64,000 nucleotides of DNA from Duganella aceris (GCF_011090165.1 NZ_JAADJT010000003.1:1-64000); one strand, 5' to 3'. Shown: positions 34,683 to 43,947, counted from the stretch's first letter. Numbers and translations: made by a program. The notes: a model not told the origin generated them from the sequence alone.

Positions 34683-37027
34683 TGCATGCTTTCTTTGGTG
34701 GAGCCGAAACAGGGAACAATCAGCCAGACCAGCGCGGTCCCCAGCAGCATCGTCAGGCCGAAAGCCTGCAACGCCGGGGTGGAACTCAGGCCCAGCAAAC
34801 CAAAGGACAAAATCGTATTCGCCGCCGACATGCCGACCGCCAGCCAAGGCGTGTGGTCACGCCGGTCCGGGTGCTCCTGCATGAAGATGCCGTAGTCGAC
34901 GCCGACGCCCAGCAGCAGCATCAACGCCAGCACATGGAACAGTTGCAGGTTCTGCGACGCGAAGCCCAGCAAGGCCAGAGTGGCGATGCTGGCCAGCGCG
35001 GTCGGCGCCAGCACGCGCCAGGTGCGGCCGCGATAGCGCGGGAACAGCAGCGCGAACACCACCACGTACGCGCCCAGCACCACCCAGCTCATATAGGCGC
35101 GGTAGCGGCCCAGCACCGACGAGATCTCGGCCACCTTGTCGACCCACTGCACGCCGTCCAGCCCCTCGGCCGCCAACAGCACTTGTGGCACGGCGGCGTT
35201 GGACAGGCCGCGCAGCGCGACGATGCTGGCGTACACGCCTTGCGTCTCGCCCAGCCACAGATGGCGCCACGGATCGCTGGCCGGCGTCTTGAGGAAATCG
35301 TCCAGCGTCAGCGGCGCTGCGGCGGCCAGCAGGCCGGCGCGGGTGGCGGCGATCCATTGCGCATCCTCGCCGGTCTGGGTGGCGATGCCTTGCAGCGGGC
35401 CGCCGTCGGCCAGCAACTTCTGCTCGATCAGCGCGCGGCGTCCGGCCTGCGTCAGCGCCGACGGCACCCAGTTGGACATGGCCTGATAGCCGGTGATGCG
35501 CTTGGCGGCGATCAGCGTATCGAGCCGCGCTTTCAGGCCTTCCTCGCGCCGCAGCACCGTCTCGGCGGAATCGCCGCGCACCAGGAAGTACTGCACCGGC
35601 GTCGGAGCGTCCAGCAGCTTGCTTAACTTGATCTGGTCGGCGATCAGATGCTTGGGTGGATTTTGCAGCAGGCGGATATCGTCGTTGGCGCCGAGGCGGC
35701 TGACGCCATAACCGGCGGCCAGCACGAACACCACGGCGGCGGCCAACGTGGCGCGGTTGAAGCGCAGCAGCGGCCAGCGTTGCAAGGCGGCGCCGTAGAC
35801 CCGCACCAGCCCTCCGCTCTTCAGCGTGCGGCCGCCGATCAGGGTCGGGAACCAGAACACCACCGTCAGCCAGGCGAACACCAGGCCGAGCGCGGAGAAC
35901 ACCGCCATCTGGCGCAGGCCCGGGAACGGCGTCAGCGCCAAGCCCATGTAGCCGATCACCGCCGCCAGCAAGGTCAGGCCGAGACCGGGCAGCAGGCGCT
36001 TGAGCAGCGCCGGCGAATCCAGTATCTCATCGGCGGCCAGGCGGTTGCACAGGAAATAGATGCCGTAGTCCTGCGCCACGCCGATCAGGCTGGCGCCGAA
36101 CACCAGCGTCATCAAATGGATATGCCCGAACAGCATCCAGCACACCGACAGCGCGCCGAGGCAGCCGATGCCGATCGACAGCAGGATCAGCGAAATCGGC
36201 TTGAACGAATGGAACGCGAACCACATCAGCAGGATGATGCCGAGCAGCGAACCGATGCCGATGGTCGACACCTCACCGCTGGCCTGCGCGCTGGCGTTGG
36301 CCGCATGCAGGATCACGCCGGCCTGGATCAGCTCCACTTGCGGCGTCGCCTTGCGGGCGGCGTCGCCGGCCTGCTTCAGCAGCGGCAGCACGGTTTCCTG
36401 CGCCGTCATCGACAGCGCGGGGACCTTCAACGTCAGCGGCAGCAGCACGTATTGGCGGTCGGCGTCGGCGACGAACAGATGGCCGTCGCGCGGACGCACC
36501 GGCGTTTCCTGCGCGCGCTCCTGCACCCAGCCGGAGAACAGGCCGAACGGATCCTCCCGCCACGAGCCGAGCTTCGGCCCGCCGAACGGCGCGTACAGCT
36601 TGGCCAGCGCCGCGTCCAGCCAGAATTGCGCCGGCTGGTCGCGCAATTGCGCTTCCTGCTGCGCGGTCAGTAGAATCAAGCGATGTTTCTGGAACAGCGA
36701 CAACCAGTCGCTCTGCGTCTGCTCGTTGATCGGCGTGGCGTCGAAGACATCCTTGCGCGCGGCCAGCGTGGCGCTGTAGGCGTCGGCGGCACGCTTGGCG
36801 CCGTCCCAATCGGCGGCGCCGACCAGCACCACCACCCGCTGCTGCGCCGCGTCGACCATGTGGCTGAACGATTGTTGCAACACCGGGTCGCGCTCCTGCA
36901 CCGGCAGCAGCGCCATGATGTCGGTGTCCGGCACGATGCGCTTGACCGCCCACAGATAGACGTTATGCCCCAGCAGCAGGCACACCGCCACGAGCCACAG
37001 CAGAGCGAGTTGTCGGGTGCGCGTCAA
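34679..37027 (-). CDS. apeM: MMPL/RND-superfamily exporter (ApeM-like)
   Basis: The 782-residue inner-membrane protein has two sets of about six helices separated by periplasmic loops. An N-terminal anchor (LALLWLVAVCLLLGHNVYLWA) is followed by DTDIMALLPVQERDP, typical of the family. SLIGVAQDYGIYFLCNR and LLGVGVDYGIFMQEH hold the conserved DYG motifs that form the proton path. It would move the finished aryl polyene lipid across the inner membrane toward the LolA- and DUF3261-type partners. It overlaps lolA-like and FAD-enzyme genes by four bases each. Confidence 0.9.
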   Translation of the reverse strand: MTRTRQLALLWLVAVCLLLGHNVYLWAVKRIVPDTDIMALLPVQERDPVLQQSFSHMVDAAQQRVVVLVGAADWDGAKRAADAYSATLAARKDVFDATPINEQTQSDWLSLFQKHRLILLTAQQEAQLRDQPAQFWLDAALAKLYAPFGGPKLGSWREDPFGLFSGWVQERAQETPVRPRDGHLFVADADRQYVLLPLTLKVPALSMTAQETVLPLLKQAGDAARKATPQVELIQAGVILHAANASAQASGEVSTIGIGSLLGIILLMWFAFHSFKPISLILLSIGIGCLGALSVCWMLFGHIHLMTLVFGASLIGVAQDYGIYFLCNRLAADEILDSPALLKRLLPGLGLTLLAAVIGYMGLALTPFPGLRQMAVFSALGLVFAWLTVVFWFPTLIGGRTLKSGGLVRVYGAALQRWPLLRFNRATLAAAVVFVLAAGYGVSRLGANDDIRLLQNPPKHLIADQIKLSKLLDAPTPVQYFLVRGDSAETVLRREEGLKARLDTLIAAKRITGYQAMSNWVPSALTQAGRRALIEQKLLADGGPLQGIATQTGEDAQWIAATRAGLLAAAAPLTLDDFLKTPASDPWRHLWLGETQGVYASIVALRGLSNAAVPQVLLAAEGLDGVQWVDKVAEISSVLGRYRAYMSWVVLGAYVVVFALLFPRYRGRTWRVLAPTALASIATLALLGFASQNLQLFHVLALMLLLGVGVDYGIFMQEHPDRRDHTPWLAVGMSAANTILSFGLLGLSSTPALQAFGLTMLLGTALVWLIVPCFGSTKESMQ

Positions 37028-37632
37028 AACAGCGCCGCCTCTTCCTTGGTCATCGCCGCTTCGCCGGACTGGATCGCGGAGAACACGATGGTGGTGCGGT
37101 CGCCGCTGGCTTCACTCATGACGATGGATTTGACATAGGAGCCGCCTTCCAGCTTGATGGTGCCGATGGCCTTCTCCAGCGCGGCCTGGCGCGGTTTCAG
37201 CGCGACGGTCCAGCCGTTGGCGTCGACCGTGCCGTCGCCTTCGAACAGCGCATCCAGTTGTCCCAGGTCGCCGGCCAGCAGCGAGAACAGCACGTTGTTG
37301 ATGACGCGGACCGTTGGCTCGGTCTTGGCGTCCAGCCGCATGGCGACGCGGTCGCCCTGGTAGTTGACGATTTCGTCGCGCGTCAGGCGCAGCGTGCTGG
37401 GAAAAGGCTTCAGCGTGCGCCACAACACGCCTTTGCCGGCGACGACGCAGAAGCGGCCCTCCGACGCCAGCGGCTTCTTCATGCCCGCCAGCTGCTTGGT
37501 CTGGTCGAAGCGGCCGCACATGACGGACGGCTTGGACAGCATGGCCTGGATCTTCGCGGCCGGCACGGCGGCCTGCGCGTGGTTCAACGCGGCCAGCGAC
37601 AGCGCAGCGATGGCGTAGTTCAGCTTATTCAT
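37024..37632 (-). CDS. apeL: LolA-like periplasmic carrier (ApeL)
   Basis: The 202-residue protein has a signal peptide (LNYAIAALSLAALNHAQA) and an outer-membrane lipoprotein carrier-like domain (VMCGRFDQTKQLAGMKKPL, LLAGDLGQLDALFEG, SGDRTTIVFS). It is expected to shuttle the hydrophobic aryl polyene product through the periplasm. ATG 37632 is chosen because it begins the signal peptide and overlaps the thioesterase stop by eight bases. Confidence 0.85.
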   Translation of the reverse strand: MNKLNYAIAALSLAALNHAQAAVPAAKIQAMLSKPSVMCGRFDQTKQLAGMKKPLASEGRFCVVAGKGVLWRTLKPFPSTLRLTRDEIVNYQGDRVAMRLDAKTEPTVRVINNVLFSLLAGDLGQLDALFEGDGTVDANGWTVALKPRQAALEKAIGTIKLEGGSYVKSIVMSEASGDRTTIVFSAIQSGEAAMTKEEAALF

Positions 37633-38056
37633 GTGCGATTCCCAGTTTTTCAAACAACACCGGCGGCGAGACGAAACACATTTCCTTGGTGGCGATATCG
37701 ACGGCGACCATGGTGGTGCTGGCGCGGTTCAGGCGCTTGCCGGTTTCGGCGTCGGTGATCAGATAATCGATCTTCAAACGGTTTTCCCATTCGACGATGT
37801 CGGCGCGCAGCTTGAGCTTCTGGCCGAAGGTGGCCGAGCCGACGTAGCGCAGCTGCATGTCGATCACCGGCCATGCGTAGCCGGATTCCTTCATCTGCGG
37901 GTAGTTGTAGCCGATTTTATCCAGCAAGGCGCAGCGCACCACTTCCAGGTACTTGACGTAGCGCCCGTGCCAGACGATCTCCATCGGATCCAGATCGAAG
38001 AACTGAACCTGCATCTCGACTTCCGCGAACCAGCGGCTATCCTTTTGCTTACGCAT
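37625..38056 (-). CDS. apeK: 4HBT-type acyl thioesterase (ApeK-like)
   Basis: The 143-residue hotdog protein has VQFFDLDPMEIVWHGRYVKYLEV (quoted in part: FDLDPMEIVWHGRYVKY), the 4-hydroxybenzoyl-CoA thioesterase signature with the catalytic aspartate, and MRYVGSATFGQ-like QLRYVGSATFGQKL. It probably hydrolyses aryl polyene-ACP thioesters or edits stalled chains. It overlaps the lyase gene and lolA-like gene by eight bases each. Confidence 0.88.
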   Translation of the reverse strand: MRKQKDSRWFAEVEMQVQFFDLDPMEIVWHGRYVKYLEVVRCALLDKIGYNYPQMKESGYAWPVIDMQLRYVGSATFGQKLKLRADIVEWENRLKIDYLITDAETGKRLNRASTTMVAVDIATKEMCFVSPPVLFEKLGIAHE

Positions 38057-39611
38057 ACAGATCCCATGCCTTGGCGCGGATGCGCTCCAGCAGCAGGCGC
38101 AGGTCCGACTCCAGGCGGCGGTCTTCCTCGACCGGCTTGATGTCCTTGCCCAGCGCCTCCTGCATCGCCGCCAGCGCGGCTTGCGGTTGCAGCTCCGGGC
38201 TGGCCTGGCAGCGCAGCCAAACGCCCTGGCGCACCGTGATCAGCAGCGCGGCGACCACCTGCTCGGTCAGTTCCAGCACGCGCAGGCAGTCGCGCGCGGC
38301 GATGGTGCCCATGCTGACCTTGTCCTGGTTGTGGCACTCCGTCGAGCGCGAGAACACCGACGCCGGCATGGTCAGCTTGAGCGCTTCCGCCGTCCACGCC
38401 GAGGCGCTGATCTGCAATGCCTTCAGGCCATGGTTGATGGCGGCGCGCGGGCCGGTGGCGCCGGACAGGTTGGCCGGCAGGCCGTGGTTGTAGCGGCTGT
38501 CGACCAGCAACGCCATCTGGCGGTCCAGCAGGTCGGCCAGGTTGGCGACGGCGTTCTTCATGCCGTCCATGGCGAAGGCGATGTGGCCGCCGTAGAAATG
38601 GCCGCCGTGCAGCACGCGCTCGTTGTCGGCGTCGATCAGCGGATTGTCGTTGGCGCTGTTGAGTTCATTCTCGATCGACTGGCGGAAGAACGGCAGCGCG
38701 TCGGCCAGCACGCCGATGACGTGCGGGGCGCAGCGGATCGAGTAGCGGTCCTGCAGGCGCTTGCCGTTGCGTTCCCACTCGTCGGTCGGCAGGTCGCTGC
38801 GCAGCCATGCCGCCACCTGCTGCATGCCGGCGTGCGGCTTGGCGGCGAACAGCACTTCGTCGAAGTGGTGCGCGTTGCCGTCCATCGCGAACGAGGCCAT
38901 CGCCGTGATGCGGGTGGTCAGCCTGGTCAGATAGTCGGCGCGGTCGTAGGCCAGGCAGGCCAGCGCGGTCATGACGGCGGTGCCGTTCATGATCGCCAGG
39001 CCTTCCTTCGGCCGCAGGCGCAGCGGCGTGATGCCGGCCTCCTGCAAGGCCTGCGCGGCCGGCAACTGAACGCCGTCGCGCCACACTTCGCGCTCGCCGC
39101 ACAACACCGCCGCCAGATAGGACAACGGCGTCAGGTCGCCGCTGGCGCCGACCGAGCCTTCGGATGGAATCAGCGGCAGCAGGCCGGCGTCCAGCAGGCG
39201 CGTGATCTGCAACAGCAGTTCGACGCTGACGCCGGAATAGCCCTTGCTCAGCGACGCCAGGCGCGAAGCCAGGATGGCGCGCGTCTGCGGCGGCGTGAAG
39301 TATTCGCCGAGCCCGACGCCGTGGTAGGTGTACAGATGGTGCGGCAGTTCGGCCACCAGTTCCGGCGGCACGGTGACGGTGCAGGAGTCGCCATAGCCGG
39401 TGGTGACGCCGTAGATGGTGCCGTCCTCGCGCAGCAGGCGCTCAAGGAAATCGGCGCCGCGCTGGATGGCGGAGCGGAACGCCGGCTCGTCCGACAGCAC
39501 GGCCGTGGCGCGGCCTTGCGCGATGTCGACGATGTCCTCGATGCTCAGGCGGTTCTGGTCGAAGCGCACGGTACGCGGGTTATTGAGTTGGGCAATGTCA
39601 GCGAGGTGCAT
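38049..39611 (-). CDS. Aromatic amino acid ammonia-lyase (HAL/TAL-like) of the aryl polyene cluster
   Basis: The 520-residue MIO enzyme has the ASG cofactor triad in GSVGASGDLTPLSY (about 182-195), YGVTTGYGDS near the active-site tyrosine, NDNPLID and ATGPRAAINHGLK. At the selectivity position it reads LPHHLYTYHGVGLG, with His-Leu as in tyrosine ammonia-lyase rather than the Ser-His of histidine ammonia-lyases, though the following insert makes the alignment uncertain. It may supply 4-coumarate-type starter for the aryl head. ATG 39611 has GGAAC upstream and overlaps the acyltransferase end by 14 bases. A start 12 codons earlier is possible. Confidence 0.85.
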   Translation of the reverse strand: MHLADIAQLNNPRTVRFDQNRLSIEDIVDIAQGRATAVLSDEPAFRSAIQRGADFLERLLREDGTIYGVTTGYGDSCTVTVPPELVAELPHHLYTYHGVGLGEYFTPPQTRAILASRLASLSKGYSGVSVELLLQITRLLDAGLLPLIPSEGSVGASGDLTPLSYLAAVLCGEREVWRDGVQLPAAQALQEAGITPLRLRPKEGLAIMNGTAVMTALACLAYDRADYLTRLTTRITAMASFAMDGNAHHFDEVLFAAKPHAGMQQVAAWLRSDLPTDEWERNGKRLQDRYSIRCAPHVIGVLADALPFFRQSIENELNSANDNPLIDADNERVLHGGHFYGGHIAFAMDGMKNAVANLADLLDRQMALLVDSRYNHGLPANLSGATGPRAAINHGLKALQISASAWTAEALKLTMPASVFSRSTECHNQDKVSMGTIAARDCLRVLELTEQVVAALLITVRQGVWLRCQASPELQPQAALAAMQEALGKDIKPVEEDRRLESDLRLLLERIRAKAWDLYA

Positions 39612-40539
39612 CGGAACGTTCCAATTGGGGTGAGTGCCAGAAATCATAAAAGTTAAACCATTGCAGCGGCGCGCGCAAACAGTAGTGCTCCAGCCGCTTG
39701 GCGTAGTCGCCGGCCAGCGCGCTGAACGCGGCGTCGCGGCCCTGGCGCGGAATGCGCACCGAGTCGCGGAACGATTCGAAGTACACCGCCGAGCGGCGCC
39801 CCTGGCGAATCGAGAACAGCAAATAGACCGGGCATTGCAGGATGCTGGCCAACACATACGGCCCGACCGGAAAGGCAGCCGGCGCGCCGATGAAGTCGGC
39901 CATGGCGACGCGCGGATTGTGCGATACAGGCACGCGATCGCCGGCGATGACGACGAACTCGCCGCGCGCCACGCGCTCCGCCAGCACGATGGCGGTGGCC
40001 GGCGACATCTCGGTCACCTGCATCAGGTTCAACTGGCTCTCCGGATTCAGCTTGCCCAGCATTTCGTTGAAGGCTTGCGCGTGCTTGGTGTGCACCAGCA
40101 CCGTCAGTTTGATGTCGTGACGCTGGCGCGACAGCACGCGGCACAGTTCCAGGTTGCCGAGGTGGGCGCAGATCAGCAAGCCGCCGCGCCCCGCCGCCAC
40201 CGCTTCGCTGATCAGTTCACCGCCGTGCAGGTCGACGCTATCGAGCTTGAACAGGCCGCCCCACAGCAGCATTTTGTCGAGGATGCTCTCGCCGAAGGCG
40301 GCGAAGTGGCGCATCACGCCGGGCAGCGCGGTGGAGGTATAGTCGGCCACGCGCTTCAGATAGTCCTGGGAGGCGCGGCGCGGCAGCGGCTTGGTCAGCA
40401 CGTACCAGCCCAGCACCGGGTACAACACCACGCGGAACGGCCAACGGCCGAACACGCGGCAGATCCAGAACAGCAGCCGCATGCCGGCGACGAAACTGAT
40501 CTCGTTGATGGAGGCCCAGTGCAGGCCGCGTGCGCTCAT
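39598..40539 (-). CDS. LpxL-like lipid A-type acyltransferase (C-terminal half of ApeJ equivalent)
   Basis: The 313-residue lysophospholipid/lipid A acyltransferase-like protein has HWASINEISFVAGMRLLFW near the N-terminus, LLICAHLGNLELCRVL carrying the HX4E-like catalytic region, and GDRVPVSHNPRVAMADFIG. Its family transfers acyl chains onto membrane glycolipids, here probably attaching the aryl polyene to its lipid anchor. In reference clusters ApeJ is a glycosyltransferase-acyltransferase fusion, while here the halves are separate genes. Start 40539 overlaps the glycosyltransferase stop as ATGA. An ATG at 40551 is also possible. Confidence 0.82.
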   Translation of the reverse strand: MSARGLHWASINEISFVAGMRLLFWICRVFGRWPFRVVLYPVLGWYVLTKPLPRRASQDYLKRVADYTSTALPGVMRHFAAFGESILDKMLLWGGLFKLDSVDLHGGELISEAVAAGRGGLLICAHLGNLELCRVLSRQRHDIKLTVLVHTKHAQAFNEMLGKLNPESQLNLMQVTEMSPATAIVLAERVARGEFVVIAGDRVPVSHNPRVAMADFIGAPAAFPVGPYVLASILQCPVYLLFSIRQGRRSAVYFESFRDSVRIPRQGRDAAFSALAGDYAKRLEHYCLRAPLQWFNFYDFWHSPQLERSDAPR

Positions 40540-41279
40540 TTGGTTTGCCATTTGCGCGCCAGCAGTCGGGGAATACGCGGCAGCATGCCGAAGAACAGGA
40601 CCGTGTGCATCCACGAAATCAGCACGTTGTCGCGCCAGACGCGGAAGTGCGACACGCCGTCCGATGGATACGAGACGCGGGTCGGCAGGTTGATCACTTG
40701 CAGGCCGTCCCAGAACAGCCGGACCAGGATGTCGGTGTCGAAGTTCATGCGCACGCCGATGGCGTGGCGTGCGGCCAGCGCGTTGACCGGCGCCACCGGG
40801 TAGACGCGGAAGCCGCACATCGAGTCCTTGATGTCGAACGACAGCGTGTTGATCCAGACCCAGATGTGGGTGGCGTAGCGGCCGTACAGGCGGGCCTTCG
40901 GCACCGATTCGTCGTAGATCGGGTGGCCGGCGATGATGGCGTCCGGATGCGCGGCGGATTGGGCGAGGAACTTCGGCACGTCGGCGGTTTCGTGCTGGCC
41001 GTCGGCGTCGATTTGCAGCACGTGGGTGTGGCCCAGTTCCGCGGCGCGGCGGAAGCCGGCCAGCACGGCTGCGCCCTTGCCCTGGTTGTGCGGCAGGCGT
41101 ACCAGCACCACGCGCTCGGCGTGTTCTCGTGCGAGAGCGTCCAGCACGGCGGCGCAGGCGGCGTTGCTGCCGTCGTCGACCAGCAGGCATGGGACGTCGT
41201 GGCGCAGCAGGCCGGCCAGCACGGCGCCGATGGCGTGTTCGTGGTTGTAGACCGGGACCACGATGCAAGGCTTAAACAT
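40536..41279 (-). CDS. Family 2 glycosyltransferase (N-terminal half of ApeJ equivalent)
   Basis: The 247-residue GT-A enzyme has CIVVPVYNHEHAIGAVL (start), LLVDDGSNAACAAV, QIDADGQHETADV (the DxD metal-binding loop) and NKGK-like NQGKGAAVLAGF. This is the dolichyl-phosphate-mannose synthase-like class that uses nucleotide sugars. It probably glycosylates the lipid carrying the aryl polyene. The start overlaps the ligase-dehydratase end by eight bases and the stop overlaps the acyltransferase start. Confidence 0.85.
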   Translation of the reverse strand: MFKPCIVVPVYNHEHAIGAVLAGLLRHDVPCLLVDDGSNAACAAVLDALAREHAERVVLVRLPHNQGKGAAVLAGFRRAAELGHTHVLQIDADGQHETADVPKFLAQSAAHPDAIIAGHPIYDESVPKARLYGRYATHIWVWINTLSFDIKDSMCGFRVYPVAPVNALAARHAIGVRMNFDTDILVRLFWDGLQVINLPTRVSYPSDGVSHFRVWRDNVLISWMHTVLFFGMLPRIPRLLARKWQTK

Positions 41280-43122
41280 CGGCGGCTCCGAGCATGATGC
41301 GGCCGCTGGCGTGCTGGCCGGCTTCGGACACGTAGCGGAAATTCAGGCTGCCTTTGCTGGTGTCGTGCAGCAGTTCCAGTTGCACAGGCATGTCGGGCTG
41401 GATCACTTGCTGGAACTTGAGTGCGTTGATGCCTTTGAACTGCGGCGGCAGGCTGAAATACTGGCGGCCGTAGTGGATCGCCCATTCGACTTGCACCACG
41501 CCGGGCAGGATCGGGGCGACGTCGAAGTGGCCGTCGAAGTACAGCAGGTTGGCGGGGGCGCTGACTTCGAGCAGCACGCGTTGCGGTTCGCGCTCCATTA
41601 CCCGGAGTTGCGGGAAGCGTGGGCGGTGCGTGGGCGCGCCCTCTTCGCTGTCCAACAGCGCGAGCAAGGCGGCCAGTGTGGTCTTGCCTTGGGCGTTGAC
41701 GGGCATCTGGTCGAGGTAGCGCCAGCGGCGCGGCAGTGCGACCGCTTCCACGGTGGTCGCCAGCGCGGTGCGCAGCTTGGCGTTCAGCGCTTGTTTGCCA
41801 TCCAGGTCCAGCAGGGTGCGGCCTTGCGGCGTCGGCACGATGAAGGCGGCCAGGCGTTGGCGTTCGCCGGCGGCGGGTTCGCACAGGATCACGCGGGCTT
41901 CGGCGGCCAGGCCGGTGGCCAGCAGCGCCGCTTCCATGGCGCTGAGCGAGATGCGCTTTTCTTCGATCTTGACGATGCGGTCGCTGCGGCCCAGCAGCAG
42001 GAAGCGTTTTTCGCCGCTGCGCGCGGCGCGGTCGGCCAGCGCCAACCAGTTGTCGTCTTCAAGGTGGGGCGAGCGGACTTCGAGGGTGTCGTCGTCTTCG
42101 CCGAGGCGCCAGTCGACCGTTGGGAATGGCAGCCAGGAGTCGTCGCCGCAACGGCTGCGCTGGCGCCAGGCGACGCCGCCGGTTTCGGAGCTGCCGTAGA
42201 CTTCGATCGGGACTTCGCCGAGCATGCCGCCGACCGAGGTTGCGGTTTCCGGCGCGAGCGGGCCGCCGGATGAGAAGACGCTGCGCAGCATGCGCGCGGC
42301 GGCGGTCCAGTCCAGGTGGTCGGGCAGGCGTTTGAGGTGGGCGGGGCTGGCGATCAGCACGCAGGGGCCGGCGGCCATGGCGGGGGCCAGTTCTTCGGGA
42401 TAGGTGATGCTGAGCGCGTGGATCGGGCGGGCGGTGCTGAGCGGCCAGAGGACTTTGAACAGCAGGCCGTAGATGTGCTGGTGCGAGACGGTCGCCAACA
42501 CGGCGGCATCGCCGGCCGCGCGGCCGAACAGCACGTCGAGCGTTTCGACTTCGCTGGCCAGCTGCGACAGCTTTTTAGGGATGGCCTGCGCTGCACCGGT
42601 GCTGCCGGAGGTGAACACCACCAGCGCCGGCATGTCGCCCGAAAGCGCGCCGCCAAAGCCGACCATGGCAGAACGAGCAGCGGAGGCAAGAACAGCGATG
42701 CCGGAGGCGATCGCCGCGACAGAGGCGTCGCCAAGGCTCAGCGTAAATGCGGCGGCGTCGGCAAACGGCGACGCGGCGGGGGCAGCGTCAGGCGACAGCG
42801 GTTGCTGCGCGGCGGGGAACTGGCCGAGGAAGCCGTCGACCGAGGTGCGCAGCGAGGCGCAGGTGGCTTCGAGCGTGTCGGCGCTGAGCCAGATGGTTTT
42901 CCCTGCATGCCACGCGCCCAGCAGCGCCGCGCCGAACTCGATGCTATCGTCCAGATACAAGGCGAAATCGCGCCCCGCCAGCCCGCGCAGCAGCGCGTGC
43001 CACGCCTGCACGCGGGCCAGGAACACTTCATTGCAGACGCCCTCGCCCGCGCGCCAGCCGACCAAACCGTCAGCCGGCCGCGCCGCAATGGCCGCATACA
43101 AATTCTCGATACGATCAGACAT
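41272..43122 (-). CDS. apeH-apeI: AMP-dependent acyl-ACP ligase fused to hotdog dehydratase (ApeH-ApeI fusion)
   Basis: The 616-residue bifunctional protein combines two enzymes. Residues 1 to about 480 are an AMP-binding ligase (VVFTSGSTGAAQAIPKK at 168-184; YGSSETGG; LLLGRSDRIVKIEEKRIS). Residues about 500-616 are a FabA/FabZ-like hotdog dehydratase (LYFDGHFDVAPILPGVVQVE with the catalytic His). The ligase would load an aromatic acid such as 4-hydroxybenzoate or 4-coumarate onto an ACP, and the dehydratase would act in each elongation cycle. In the E. coli and Xenorhabdus clusters as I recall them, apeH and apeI are separate genes. Here the join is in frame with no stop. It overlaps the glycosyltransferase gene by eight bases. 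Confidence 0.9.
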   Translation of the reverse strand: MSDRIENLYAAIAARPADGLVGWRAGEGVCNEVFLARVQAWHALLRGLAGRDFALYLDDSIEFGAALLGAWHAGKTIWLSADTLEATCASLRTSVDGFLGQFPAAQQPLSPDAAPAASPFADAAAFTLSLGDASVAAIASGIAVLASAARSAMVGFGGALSGDMPALVVFTSGSTGAAQAIPKKLSQLASEVETLDVLFGRAAGDAAVLATVSHQHIYGLLFKVLWPLSTARPIHALSITYPEELAPAMAAGPCVLIASPAHLKRLPDHLDWTAAARMLRSVFSSGGPLAPETATSVGGMLGEVPIEVYGSSETGGVAWRQRSRCGDDSWLPFPTVDWRLGEDDDTLEVRSPHLEDDNWLALADRAARSGEKRFLLLGRSDRIVKIEEKRISLSAMEAALLATGLAAEARVILCEPAAGERQRLAAFIVPTPQGRTLLDLDGKQALNAKLRTALATTVEAVALPRRWRYLDQMPVNAQGKTTLAALLALLDSEEGAPTHRPRFPQLRVMEREPQRVLLEVSAPANLLYFDGHFDVAPILPGVVQVEWAIHYGRQYFSLPPQFKGINALKFQQVIQPDMPVQLELLHDTSKGSLNFRYVSEAGQHASGRIMLGAADV

Positions 43123-43660
43123 GATGTAAACGCTTAAACCGCAGACGCACCAGATACTCCGCGCCGAACAACACCGCCATCAACAGGTAGGAAATCACCC
43201 CCGTGTACAGCGACCACACCGCCTCCGATGCCCACAACGCCGTGCCGAACGCCACCGCGCCATTGAACACAAAGAACCCGCACCAAACCCGCGTCACCGA
43301 CCGCATATAAGCCTGCGCCACCGGCGGAAAATCCTCGCCGCGCAAACGCGCCATGCGCTCGACCGCCGACACCGGCGTCGTCAGGCTATAAGCGAAGCCC
43401 GCCAGCAATGCCAGATTCACCAGCACCGGATACAGCTTGAGCGGCAACAGCAGATTGCTCCAGATGGCGCAAGCCACCAGCACCAACGCCCCGGCCACCG
43501 ACCAGCGCGCGACGCCGCTCAGCTTCAGCGCCGGCAAGCGCGTGGCGACCGCCAGCAGCAGCAAGCCGGCCAGCCAGCGCGGCTCCACCTGCCCATGTCC
43601 GAACCAGATCGCCAGCGGGTACAGCAGCGTCACCGCCGCCGTCAGAACAGTCATCGGCAT
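43115..43660 (-). CDS. apeG: Multi-pass membrane protein (ApeG-like)
   Basis: The 181-residue protein has about five to six hydrophobic helices (start MPMTVLTAAVTLLYPLAIWF; later LYPVLVNLALLAGFAYSL; WCGFFVFNGAVAFGTAL). It matches the COG4648-type membrane protein found in aryl polyene clusters between the ACPs and the ligase. No catalytic motif is seen. The role is unknown, possibly holding the assembly enzymes at the membrane. It overlaps the ligase gene by eight bases. Confidence 0.8.
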   Translation of the reverse strand: MPMTVLTAAVTLLYPLAIWFGHGQVEPRWLAGLLLLAVATRLPALKLSGVARWSVAGALVLVACAIWSNLLLPLKLYPVLVNLALLAGFAYSLTTPVSAVERMARLRGEDFPPVAQAYMRSVTRVWCGFFVFNGAVAFGTALWASEAVWSLYTGVISYLLMAVLFGAEYLVRLRFKRLHHV

Positions 43661-43665
43661 CGTAC

Positions 43666-43935
43666 TTACGCCGCCTGCTCCGTCATGCCTGCCAGCGCAT
43701 CGACCACATCGCCGATGGTGCGGATGGTCTTGAACACCTCCGGCTGCAGGCGCTTGCCGGTCAGCTGCTTCAGCTTCACCGCCAGATCGACCGCATCGAT
43801 GCTATCGATATCCAGATCCGCATACAGATTCGATTCGGCCGTCAGCTCGGCCTTGTCGAGTTCAAACATCTCCGCCAGCAGGTCGACCACCCACACCTGC
43901 AGCTGGTCCTTGCTCATTTCATTCAAGTCGATCAT
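43666..43935 (-). CDS. apeF: Acyl carrier protein (ApeF-like)
   Basis: The 89-residue acidic four-helix carrier has the phosphopantetheine serine in DLDIDSIDAVDLA (Ser 45). It is five bases from apeG and 12 bases after the first ACP gene. Two distinct carriers are normal in aryl polyene clusters. Confidence 0.92.
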   Translation of the reverse strand: MIDLNEMSKDQLQVWVVDLLAEMFELDKAELTAESNLYADLDIDSIDAVDLAVKLKQLTGKRLQPEVFKTIRTIGDVVDALAGMTEQAA

Positions 43936-43947
43936 GGTGCTGTGTCC

